The notes below the pieces were generated by a model. It was not told the origin of the DNA and did no database searches. It saw nothing but the letters and a program-made list of their open reading frames with translations. From Paracoccaceae bacterium (lineage in GTDB: Bacteria; Pseudomonadota; Alphaproteobacteria; Rhodobacterales; Rhodobacteraceae): DNA of 9,756 nucleotides. The number at the start of each line of letters is the position of its first letter. The stretch's first letter is position 1. The position numbers were made by a program, and so were the translations under genes. The stretch covers positions 1 through 9,756 of the forward strand of contig SBFT01000126.1 of the NCBI GenBank assembly GCA_006227805.1, written 5' to 3'. Of this stretch, positions 1 to 5,794 are shown one piece after another.

Positions 1-1409
1 TCGCGCCGGAACCGGGCGGTGTCGCGCAGCGCTTCCAGCCGCAGCCCCATGTCCACCGGCGCGCCGGTCAGGATGTCGCGGTCGCCCAGAAGGGCCGCCA
101 GGTCGGCGGCGCGGGGTCCGCCCAGCGCCAGCATGTGGCCGAGGCGCGGGTGCAGGGGCAGGGCGGCCAGCGCCCGGCCGTGATCGGTGATCAGGCCCCT
201 CGCGTCCAGCGCCCCCAGCATCCGCAAGAGCGCCTGTGCCTCGGCATAGGAGCCCGCGTTGGGTTGCGTGAGGAAGGCAAGGTCGCCCGGCGCTGCACCC
301 CAGAGCGCCAGTTCCAGCGCCAGCGCGGCGAGATCCGCCGCCTCGATCTCGGCGGGGGGAAAGGCGGCCAGCGCGCCGTCCTCTCCCCTGGTCCAGAGGC
401 GATAGCAGACGCCTTCCGCCACACGTCCCGCGCGGCCCGCGCGCTGGGTCGCCTCGGCCCGCGTCACGCGTTCTGTGACCAGCCGCGACATCCCCGATCC
501 CGGATCGAAGCGCGCCCGCCGCGCGCGGCCCGCATCCACCACGACGCGGATGTCGGGCAGCGTCAGCGAGGTCTCGGCGATCGCGGTGGCCAGCACCACC
601 TTGCGCCCCTGCGCCAGGGGTGTCAGAGCCGCGCGCTGGGCGGCGAAGTCCATCGCGCCGAACAGGGGCTGGATGCGGCACTCGGCTGGCAGGCGGGATT
701 TCAGCGCAGCCTCGGCGCGGCGGATCTCGCCCTCGCCCGGCAGGAAGACCAGGAGGCCGCCGCCCATGTCGCGGGTTTCGGCCTCGGCCCGCAGCACCAG
801 GTCGTGCAGGGCCTCCTGCCAGCGCGCGCCGGGGCCCAGGGGGCGGTCCAGCCAGCGCAGGTCGACCGGGAAGGCGCGGCCTTCGGACGTCACGACGGGC
901 GCGCCCATCAGGTCGGCCACGGGCTGGGCGTCCAGCGTCGCCGACATCGCCAGCAGGATCAGGTCCTCGCGCAGCACCCCCGCGATCTCAAGGCAGAGCG
1001 CGAGACCCAGATCGGCGTTCAGGGAGCGCTCGTGGAATTCGTCGAAGATCACCGCGCCCACGCCCGGCAGGTCGGGCCCGGACTGGATCATCCGGGTCAG
1101 GATGCCTTCGGTGACGACCTCGATCCGGGTGGCCTTAGACACCTTCGCCTCGCCCCGGATGCGATAGCCCACGGTCTGGCCCACCTCCTCGCCCAGGGTC
1201 TCGGACATGCGCTGGGCGGCGGCACGGGCGGCCAGGCGGCGGGGTTCCAGCATGACAAGGCGGCCCTGCGTCAGGCCTGCCTCCAGCATCGCCAGCGGCA
1301 CGCGCGTCGTCTTGCCCGCGCCCGGCGGCGCCTGCAGCACCGCGCGGCCCCGCGCGCGCAGCGCGGCGATCAGGTCGGGCAGGGCGTCGTCTATCGGCAG
1401 GCGGGTCAT
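1..1409 (-). CDS. hrpB: ATP-dependent helicase HrpB (partial; C-terminus beyond the left edge)
   Basis: The gene encodes a DEAH-box (superfamily 2) RNA helicase of the HrpB family, whose cellular role is poorly defined in most bacteria. The first 469 codons are present, and the frame stays open to the window edge. Visible motifs in order are Walker A (APPGAGKTT, about residues 27-35), motif Ia-like EPRRLAARAAAQR (55-67), motif II DEFHER (123-128), motif III SAT (156-158) and motif VI QRAGRAGR (322-329). DEFH in place of DEAH, followed directly by ERSL, is characteristic of HrpB rather than HrpA. HrpB proteins are usually around 800 residues, so roughly the last 40% is missing here because the window ends, not because the gene is broken. 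The ATG at 1409 gives the expected short lead into Walker A. It has no clear Shine-Dalgarno sequence, only GGGG close to the ATG. The gene diverges from meaB. Confidence 0.95.
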   Translation of the reverse strand, partial: MTRLPIDDALPDLIAALRARGRAVLQAPPGAGKTTRVPLAMLEAGLTQGRLVMLEPRRLAARAAAQRMSETLGEEVGQTVGYRIRGEAKVSKATRIEVVTEGILTRMIQSGPDLPGVGAVIFDEFHERSLNADLGLALCLEIAGVLREDLILLAMSATLDAQPVADLMGAPVVTSEGRAFPVDLRWLDRPLGPGARWQEALHDLVLRAEAETRDMGGGLLVFLPGEGEIRRAEAALKSRLPAECRIQPLFGAMDFAAQRAALTPLAQGRKVVLATAIAETSLTLPDIRVVVDAGRARRARFDPGSGMSRLVTERVTRAEATQRAGRAGRVAEGVCYRLWTRGEDGALAAFPPAEIEAADLAALALELALWGAAPGDLAFLTQPNAGSYAEAQALLRMLGALDARGLITDHGRALAALPLHPRLGHMLALGGPRAADLAALLGDRDILTGAPVDMGLRLEALRDTARFRR

Positions 1410-1416
1410 GCCCCGG

Positions 1417-1445
1417 CTTATCGCCAAAGCCGCGCGAGCGGTCCA
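1417..1445 (-). promoter_or_regulatory. Candidate hrpB promoter
   Basis: On the minus strand TGGACC (1445-1440), a 17-nt spacer and GATAAG (1422-1417) resemble a sigma-70 promoter, with four of six matches in each box. The -10 ends 7 nt before the hrpB ATG, so a start at the usual distance would give a transcript with essentially no 5' leader. Called by eye, without a score. Confidence 0.4.
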
Positions 1446-1457
1446 GTGGGTCTGGAC
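1441..1457. promoter_or_regulatory. Inverted repeat in the hrpB-meaB divergent gap
   Basis: GTCCAG (1441-1446) and CTGGAC (1452-1457) form a perfect 6-bp inverted repeat with 5 nt between the arms. It overlaps the hrpB -35 candidate on the minus strand and a TGGACA -35-like hexamer (1453-1458) facing meaB. Its position suits an operator acting on both genes, but no regulator is identified. Confidence 0.3.
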
Positions 1458-1489
1458 AATCGCCGGGGCGGGCCTTCAAGGTGCGGGCC

Positions 1490-2473
1490 ATGACCACGAC
1501 CGACCCCGACCTGGCCACCCGCATCCTGACCGGCGACCGCCGCGCGCTGGCGCGCGCCATCACGCTGGTGGAAAGCGGGCGCGCCGATCACCGGGACGAA
1601 GCGACCGCGCTTCTGGACAGGCTGGCGCGATCCGGACGGCAGGCCTTGCGCATCGGGCTGTCGGGCACGCCGGGCGTCGGCAAGTCGACCTTCATCGAGG
1701 CCTTCGGCATGATGCTGGTGGCGCAGGGCCTGCGGGTGGCGGTGCTGGCGGTCGATCCTTCCAGCGCGCGCTCGGGCGGGTCGATCCTGGGCGACAAGAC
1801 GCGGATGGACCGGCTCAGCCGCGAGAAGGCCGCCTATATCCGCCCCTCGCCCAGCCAGACGCATCTGGGCGGCGTCGCGCGGCGGACGCGCGAAGCGGTC
1901 GCGGTCTGCGAGGCGGCAGGCTTCGACGTCGTGCTGATCGAAACCGTGGGCGTGGGCCAGTCCGAAACCGTGGTGGCGCAGATGTCGGACGTGTTCCTGC
2001 TGCTGCTGGCGCCCGCGGGCGGGGACGAGTTGCAGGGCGTCAAGCGCGGCATCATGGAGATGGCCGACCTGATCCTGGTGAACAAGGCCGATGGCGATCT
2101 GAAACCGGCGGCGACGCGCACCTGCGCCGATTACGCGGGCGCGCTGCGGCTGTTGCGCAAGCGGCCCCAGGACCCGCCCGGCTTTCCCAAGGCGATGATG
2201 GTCTCGGCCCTGGCCGAGGAAGGCCTTCAGGCGGCCTGGGCCGAGATCGCGGCCCTGACCGAGTGGCGCCGCGCCCATGGCCATTGGGACGCGCGCCGCG
2301 CCGACCAGGCCCGCCACTGGTTCGAGGAGGAGCTGCGCGAGGCCTTGCTCGCCCGTCTGCGCGAACCCGCCGCCCGCCGCGCGATGGAGGCCCTGGGGCA
2401 GGAGGTTGCCGCAGGCGGCAAATCGCCCGCCGCCGCCGCGCAGGAGATGCTGTCGCGCCTGCGTCAGTCCTGA
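1490..2473 (+). CDS. meaB: Methylmalonyl-CoA mutase-associated GTPase MeaB (ArgK/MeaB family)
   Basis: This is a G3E-family cytoplasmic GTPase. Known members bind adenosylcobalamin-dependent methylmalonyl-CoA mutase, gate cofactor loading and protect or reactivate the enzyme in propionyl-CoA catabolism. The 327-residue product has the family landmarks: Walker A GTPGVGKST (59-67), the AVDPSSARSGGSILGDKTRM block (87-106, containing D89 and D102), switch II region ETVGVGQSE (151-159) and guanine-specificity motif NKAD (198-201). A C-terminal helical segment (about 260-327) matches the dimerisation arm of the family, and the length is typical. I prefer ATG 1490 over GTG 1481 because AAGGTG (1478-1483) lies 6 nt before the ATG. 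No mutase gene is adjacent within this window, although the two are often neighbours. The 3' end overlaps the convergent DUF2855 gene by 10 bp. Confidence 0.96.
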   Translation: MTTTDPDLATRILTGDRRALARAITLVESGRADHRDEATALLDRLARSGRQALRIGLSGTPGVGKSTFIEAFGMMLVAQGLRVAVLAVDPSSARSGGSILGDKTRMDRLSREKAAYIRPSPSQTHLGGVARRTREAVAVCEAAGFDVVLIETVGVGQSETVVAQMSDVFLLLLAPAGGDELQGVKRGIMEMADLILVNKADGDLKPAATRTCADYAGALRLLRKRPQDPPGFPKAMMVSALAEEGLQAAWAEIAALTEWRRAHGHWDARRADQARHWFEEELREALLARLREPAARRAMEALGQEVAAGGKSPAAAAQEMLSRLRQS

Positions 2474-3555
2474 AGCGAGATCATCACGCCTTCTGCCGGA
2501 TCGATGCGGCCCGCATGGGCCGCGACCCAGGCCTCGCGCGCGGCGTCCGGCCCGGAGGCATGGACCACGCGCAGCCAGCCGGTGGTGCCGATGAAGGTCT
2601 CCCAGGCCGTGCCGAGGCGGGTCTGGAACCCGGCGTTTCCCCAATCCTTCAGGCGGTCGGCGGCATAGGCAGGGGCAAAGAAGAATTCGGGCCTGGGTCC
2701 CGGAAGGCCCGGGACCCGCAGGGCGGCCTCCTGCCAATGGGTTAGGCCCACCTGGGACGTGTGGCGCATCAGGTCTCCGAAATGGCGGTGGATCGCCATC
2801 AGCAGATCGCCGGTGCCCGCGAAATCGACATAGGCGGCAGGGGCGATGGGCAAGGTCTGCACCGCGTCATAGCCCAGGACCCGGTCATGGAGCCCCAGCC
2901 CCTCGACGAAGGCGCGGTTGCGCGCGCTGGTCAGGCCCACCAGCGTCAGGCCTTCGGGCTTGTCCGCCGCGATCAGCGCCGCCAGGCCCAGCGCGGTCTT
3001 CGAGGACGCGCTGGACAGGATCAGCATCCGTGCGCCGAACATGGCGTTCCGCCGGTGGAAGTCGTCCAGCAGGAAGGATGTGGTGAACAAGGGCCGGAAC
3101 AGCGCGATGCGCGCCTCGGCCTCCGCTGACCAGGCAGGATCGGCGGCGCAGGTCTGGTAGGCGTTGTAGATCGGCGCCATCTTTTGCCGATGGGGGGCGG
3201 CGTCGATCAGGCCGCGCGGTCCGACGCGGTCGGCCTCGATCATCAGGTGGGTCGACATCGGCAGAAAGCCGTAGAGCCGCGTGCCCACGGCGACGCCCGG
3301 GTCCCCCGAGGCCACGACATCAGCGAACCCCCAGGCGGGCACGCGCCCGAAACCGGGCCTGTCGCAGGGAAAGAAGTTCCAGTATCCAAGGCTTTCGGAG
3401 GCCACGCCATAGGTCACGGTGTTGGCGGTCAGCGCCAGCGCATCGATGCGCAGCAGCACCTCTCCCGGACCTGGATCGGGGTGCAGCGCGGGCACAAGCC
3501 GCGCATCGGCCAGATCGGCCCGGTTGATGATCAGATCCTGCCCGTTCGTGGTCAT
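2464..3555 (-). CDS. DUF2855 family protein, MDR (quinone oxidoreductase)-like
   Basis: The product is a 363-residue cytoplasmic protein that I assign to DUF2855, an uncharacterised family distantly related to medium-chain dehydrogenases/quinone oxidoreductases. Residues about 20-110 look like the GroES-like half (PGPGEVLLRIDALALTANTVTYGV, then PAWGFADVVASG near 73-84). Residues about 175-230 look like a modified Rossmann half: a hydrophobic strand ending in SSASSKTALGLAALI (181-195) replaces the usual glycine-rich NAD(P) motif. No zinc-binding cysteine/histidine set is evident, and the substrate is unknown. The start is well supported, because GGAGGA (3567-3562) lies 6 nt upstream of the ATG. 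No signal peptide is seen. The gene diverges from rpmB, and its stop lies inside the 3' end of meaB. The family call comes from recognising the sequence pattern, not from a search. Confidence 0.85.
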   Translation of the reverse strand: MTTNGQDLIINRADLADARLVPALHPDPGPGEVLLRIDALALTANTVTYGVASESLGYWNFFPCDRPGFGRVPAWGFADVVASGDPGVAVGTRLYGFLPMSTHLMIEADRVGPRGLIDAAPHRQKMAPIYNAYQTCAADPAWSAEAEARIALFRPLFTTSFLLDDFHRRNAMFGARMLILSSASSKTALGLAALIAADKPEGLTLVGLTSARNRAFVEGLGLHDRVLGYDAVQTLPIAPAAYVDFAGTGDLLMAIHRHFGDLMRHTSQVGLTHWQEAALRVPGLPGPRPEFFFAPAYAADRLKDWGNAGFQTRLGTAWETFIGTTGWLRVVHASGPDAAREAWVAAHAGRIDPAEGVMISLQD

Positions 3556-3577
3556 GTGCCGTCCTCCGCTCCGGCCA

Positions 3578-3623
3578 GCTTGCGGTTTCGGCCCGCTTCG
3601 GGCAAGCCTGCCGCGGCGGCAGG
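3578..3623. repeat. Cluster of inverted repeats in the leader of the DUF2855 gene
   Basis: Three GC-rich inverted repeats are packed together: GCTTGC (3578-3583) with GCAAGC (3602-3607), GCCCG (3591-3595) with CGGGC (3599-3603), and CCTGCCG (3607-3613) with CGGCAGG (3617-3623, 3-nt loop). The first two overlap by 2 nt, so they could form alternative structures. The cluster begins 22 nt upstream of the DUF2855 ATG and so may lie in its 5' leader. No T-tract follows on either strand, and I do not recognise a known riboswitch. Confidence 0.4.
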
Positions 3624-3644
3624 GCGGGGGCCTTCCAAATCGGG

Positions 3645-3673
3645 TTGACCCTGCGCGCGATTCCTCTTAAAGC
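3645..3673 (+). promoter_or_regulatory. Candidate rpmB promoter
   Basis: TTGACC (3645-3650), 17 nt and TAAAGC (3668-3673) form a promoter-like pair in the gap upstream of rpmB; TTAAAG at 16 nt is an alternative -10. The -35 matches five of six consensus positions and the -10 is weak. A start near 3680 would leave a leader of about 80 nt before rpmB. Confidence 0.45.
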
Positions 3674-3763
3674 ACGCTCCACGAGTTTCCGGGCGCAGCC
3701 GCTGGCCGCGCCCTTGCACATTTGGCCGCTGACAGACTGGCCATCAGACGAAGGACGAACCCC

Positions 3764-4051
3764 ATGTCGCGCGTTTGCGAACTGACCGGAAAAGGCCCGA
3801 TGACTGGCAACAATGTCAGCCATGCCAACAACAAGACCCGTCGCCGGTTCCTGCCGAACCTGAACGAGGTGACGCTGCAATCCGAAACGCTGGGCCGTGG
3901 CGTCAAGCTGCGCATCTCGGCGCATGCGCTGCGCAGCGTCGATCACCGCGGCGGTCTGGACGCGTTCCTGGCCAAGGCCAAGGACAGCGACCTGTCGGCC
4001 AACGCGCTGAAGATCAAGAAGGAAATCGCGAAGGCGGCCGCCTCGGCCTGA
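3764..4051 (+). CDS. rpmB: 50S ribosomal protein L28 (bL28)
   Basis: This is a basic protein of the large ribosomal subunit. The 95-residue product opens with MSRVCELTGKGPMTGNNVSHANNKTRRRFLPNL, the conserved bL28 N-terminus (given here as residues 1-20 MSRVCELTGKGPMTGNNVSH, then NKTRRRFLPNL). It ends in a lysine/alanine-rich tail (KIKKEIAKAAASA) that is longer than in the 78-residue E. coli protein, as is usual in alphaproteobacteria. Only one cysteine (C5) is present, so this is the form without the zinc ribbon. The start is fixed by the family N-terminus and by AAGGA (3751-3755) 8 nt upstream. An in-frame upstream ATG at 3722 is rejected because it would add 14 residues foreign to the family. 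The gene stands alone with its own promoter candidate and a strong terminator. Confidence 0.97.
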   Translation: MSRVCELTGKGPMTGNNVSHANNKTRRRFLPNLNEVTLQSETLGRGVKLRISAHALRSVDHRGGLDAFLAKAKDSDLSANALKIKKEIAKAAASA

Positions 4052-4076
4052 TCGCCCGCGATCCTTCGCAGACAGG

Positions 4077-4106
4077 AAACCCCGCCTTCGCGCGGGGTTT
4101 TTCTTT
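4077..4106 (+). terminator. Intrinsic terminator of rpmB
   Basis: A perfect 9-bp stem, AAACCCCGC (4077-4085) with GCGGGGTTT (4092-4100), encloses a 6-nt loop and runs into TTCTTT. It starts 25 nt after the rpmB stop codon. This is the only textbook Rho-independent terminator in the window. Confidence 0.9.
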
Positions 4107-4143
4107 GGCCCCCGCCGGGTGAGCCCCTGCGACGCCCCGTCGC

Positions 4144-4172
4144 TTGCGCCACCGGGGCGCGACCGCCATATC
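4144..4172 (+). promoter_or_regulatory. Candidate promoter of the DUF2946-like gene
   Basis: TTGCGC (4144-4149), 17 nt and CATATC (4167-4172) end 6 nt before ATG 4179. A transcription start at the usual spacing would fall on or next to the A of the start codon. It is downstream of the rpmB terminator, which fits a new transcription unit for the copper genes. The hexamers are only partial matches. Confidence 0.35.
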
Positions 4173-4178
4173 CGACCC

Positions 4179-4532
4179 ATGCTGCGCTGGTCCCGCCTTC
4201 TCCTGTCCCTCGTTCTCTCGCTGTCGATACTGACGGCGGGACAGGCGACGGCTGCGACGAAGGGTGCGGCACCCGCGGTGGGCCTGATGGTGCTCTGCAC
4301 CGGGACCGGCCCGGTCGTGGTTGCGGTCGATGCCGACGGGCAGCCGACGGCGCCGCCGCATCACTGCCCCGACTGCGTTTTCCTGACGCTTGCGGGCCTT
4401 GCCCCCGCCGGGTTCGCCCTTTCCCCCTTCGCGGGGCTAGAGCGCCCCGCCGGGCCGTCCCCGACACGACCCTGCGTGACCAGCAGCCAGACCCGGACGC
4501 CGCTGGCGCGCGGGCCGCCGGTCCTGATCTGA
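4179..4532 (+). CDS. Exported DUF2946-like protein with Cys/His motif, partner of PCu(A)C
   Basis: This is a small 117-residue exported protein of unknown biochemical function. Residues 1-25 form a signal peptide: a basic start (MLRWSR), a hydrophobic core and likely cleavage after ATA near residue 25. The mature part has LCTGTG around C40 and a second cluster HHCPDC (61-66). Together with the C-terminal ARGPP (110-114), these fit the pattern I associate with DUF2946, a family often found beside copper genes. The two cysteines of CPDC plus C40 and the histidines could bind metal; this is inference. No clear Shine-Dalgarno precedes ATG 4179. An in-frame GTG at 4119 is less likely because it would place 20 polar residues ahead of the signal peptide. 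The PCu(A)C gene follows after 43 nt, probably in the same transcript. Confidence 0.75.
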   Translation: MLRWSRLLLSLVLSLSILTAGQATAATKGAAPAVGLMVLCTGTGPVVVAVDADGQPTAPPHHCPDCVFLTLAGLAPAGFALSPFAGLERPAGPSPTRPCVTSSQTRTPLARGPPVLI

Positions 4533-4543
4533 ACCTCACCCGG

Positions 4544-4557
4544 ATTTCAGATTTCAG
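4544..4557 (+). repeat. Tandem heptamer ATTTCAG x2
   Basis: Two abutting copies of ATTTCAG (4544-4550 and 4551-4557) lie in the short gap before the PCu(A)C gene, immediately ahead of its ribosome binding site. They are AT-rich against a GC-rich background. Function is unknown and chance is possible. Confidence 0.5.
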
Positions 4558-4575
4558 GACAGGAAAGGAATTCAC

Positions 4576-5049
4576 ATGTCCTTCAAGACGACACTTCTCG
4601 CCGCGGCCTCCGCCGCCCTTCTGGCCGGTGCGGCCTTCGCCGACGGCATCATGGTCAAGGACCCCTATGCACGGTCCTCCGGCCCCACGGCAGTCGCGGG
4701 CGCGGCCTTCATGGAGCTGATGAACCCCGGCACCGAGGATGACCGCCTGATCGCGGCGCGCTCGGACATCGCCGAACGGGTCGAGCTGCACACCCACCTT
4801 CAGGACGCCAATGGCGTGATGCGCATGGTCGAGATCGAGGACGGCATCGCCGTCCCCGCGGGCGGCAGCGCGCTGCTGGCGCGTGGCGGCGACCACGTCA
4901 TGTTCATCGGGCTGAAACAGCCCCTGAACCAGGGCGACGAGATCGCCGTCACGCTGGTCTTCGAGAAGGCGGGCGAGGTCGCGGTCACGATCCCCGTCGA
5001 TCTGGAACGCAAGCCCATGGGCCATGGCCACATGAAGCAGGGCGGCTGA
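4576..5049 (+). CDS. Periplasmic copper chaperone PCu(A)C
   Basis: The 157-residue product belongs to the PCu(A)C family (DUF461), periplasmic Cu(I) carriers that help metallate the CuA centre of cytochrome oxidase, in some organisms together with Sco proteins. Residues 1-22 are a signal peptide with a clear AFA site before DG. The mature domain shows the family core: DPYARSSGP (29-37), AAFMELMNPG (43-52), VELHTH (69-74), GVMRM (80-84), VPAGG (93-97) and GGDHVMFIGL (104-113). Candidate copper ligands are H72/H74, M82/M84, H107 and M109. The tail PMGHGHMKQGG (147-157) adds His and Met residues that could also bind copper. AAGGA (4565-4569) lies 6 nt before the ATG. The gene follows the DUF2946-like gene, and no oxidase subunit or sco gene is in view. 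Confidence 0.93.
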   Translation: MSFKTTLLAAASAALLAGAAFADGIMVKDPYARSSGPTAVAGAAFMELMNPGTEDDRLIAARSDIAERVELHTHLQDANGVMRMVEIEDGIAVPAGGSALLARGGDHVMFIGLKQPLNQGDEIAVTLVFEKAGEVAVTIPVDLERKPMGHGHMKQGG

Positions 5050-5062
5050 TCCCGCGCCCCGA

Positions 5063-5089
5063 GGGCCGCGCGGTCAGCCCGCGCGGCCC
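5063..5089. terminator. 11-bp hairpin at the convergent PCu(A)C-cobB junction
   Basis: GGGCCGCGCGG (5063-5073) and CCGCGCGGCCC (5079-5089) pair perfectly around the 5-nt loop TCAGC. The loop contains the cobB stop codon, so one arm is the last cobB codons and the other is the gap after the PCu(A)C gene. There is no T-tract on either strand, so intrinsic termination is uncertain. The placement suits a bidirectional transcript end or a 3' stabilising structure. Confidence 0.5.
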
Positions 5090-5772
5090 AGAAGCTCGCC
5101 CACCCAGTCGGGCACGATGCGCGAGGCCGGGCCGAAGCGCGTCTCGGCGAAGTCGGACACCACCGCCGAGGGTTCCAGGTTCAGCTCGATCGTGTGCGCG
5201 CCTGCGGCGGCCGCCTCCTGCACGAAGGCCGCCGCCGGATAGACCTGGCCCGAGGTGCCGATCGCGGCGAAGAGATCGGCGCGCGCCAGGTGATCGAAGA
5301 TGGCCTCCATGTGATAGGGAATCTCGCCGAACCAGACGACATCGGGCCGCGCGGCCGGGGCGCCGCAGGCGGGGCAGGGATGGCCCGGCGCCATTTCGGG
5401 CGGGGCGGGCCAGCGGTGATCGCAGCGCGCGCAGAGCGCGCCCGCCAGTTCACCATGCATGTGGATCACATCCCGGGCGCCGCCCGCCTCGTGCAGGGCG
5501 TCGACGTTCTGGGTGACGATCACCACCTCGCCGGGCCAGTCGCGTTGCAGACGCGCCAGGGCCTGATGCGCGGCATTGGGCCGGGCCGCGGCGGCCTGGA
5601 TGCGGCGCGCGTTGTAGAAGTCATGCACCAGGCGCGGGTTGCGGGCGAAGCCCTGCGGCGTCGCCACGTCCTCGATCCGGTGTTGCGACCACAATCCGCC
5701 TTCGTCGCGGAAGGTGCCCAGCCCGCTTTCGGCGGAAATCCCCGCGCCCGTCAGGATGACGATCTTTTCCAT
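5074..5772 (-). CDS. cobB: NAD-dependent protein deacylase, sirtuin CobB
   Basis: This is a Sir2-family enzyme that removes lysine acyl groups using NAD+, giving nicotinamide and O-acyl-ADP-ribose. The 232-residue cytoplasmic protein contains GAGIS (9-13), TFRD (20-23), TQNVD (87-91), the catalytic histidine in HMHGE (H106) and a zinc site formed by C114/C117 and C133/C136. GTSG (172-175) completes the NAD pocket. Y53 and R56 in FYNARR occupy the position of the Tyr/Arg pair that gives class III sirtuins desuccinylase activity, so both deacetylation and desuccinylation are plausible. The length is typical for bacterial CobB without an N-terminal extension. The start has a strong AAAGGAGG (5784-5777) 4 nt upstream. 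The gene diverges tightly from a tyrosine phosphatase gene. Confidence 0.96.
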   Translation of the reverse strand: MEKIVILTGAGISAESGLGTFRDEGGLWSQHRIEDVATPQGFARNPRLVHDFYNARRIQAAAARPNAAHQALARLQRDWPGEVVIVTQNVDALHEAGGARDVIHMHGELAGALCARCDHRWPAPPEMAPGHPCPACGAPAARPDVVWFGEIPYHMEAIFDHLARADLFAAIGTSGQVYPAAAFVQEAAAAGAHTIELNLEPSAVVSDFAETRFGPASRIVPDWVGELLGRAG

Positions 5773-5794
5773 GGCCCCTCCTTTCGCCTATGAC
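5766..5794 (+). promoter_or_regulatory. Candidate promoter of the LMW phosphatase gene
   Basis: TTTCCA (5766-5771), 17 nt and TATGAC (5789-5794) could drive the phosphatase gene, with a start near 5801 just ahead of its GGAG. The -35 would overlap the first codons of cobB on the other strand. Weak consensus matches and the lack of alternatives in the 42-bp gap keep this tentative. Confidence 0.25.

Noticed and set aside
135..1493. 452-codon plus-strand open frame opposite hrpB
   Set aside because: The minus strand carries all the helicase motifs; this frame has none.
1418..2737. 439-codon minus-strand open frame opposite meaB
   Set aside because: Antisense shadow of meaB and the DUF2855 3' end, with no recognisable motif.
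1207..2745. 512-codon plus-strand open frame crossing hrpB, meaB and the DUF2855 gene
   Set aside because: It spans three well-supported genes on both strands and has the Arg/Gly/Pro-rich composition of an out-of-frame reading.
3722..3763. Upstream in-frame ATG that would extend rpmB by 14 residues
   Set aside because: L28 proteins begin MSRVC at 3764, and that start has AAGGA at proper spacing.
4119..4178. GTG start extending the DUF2946-like protein by 20 residues
   Set aside because: It would bury the signal peptide behind a polar segment, and the ATG at 4179 gives a normal signal sequence.
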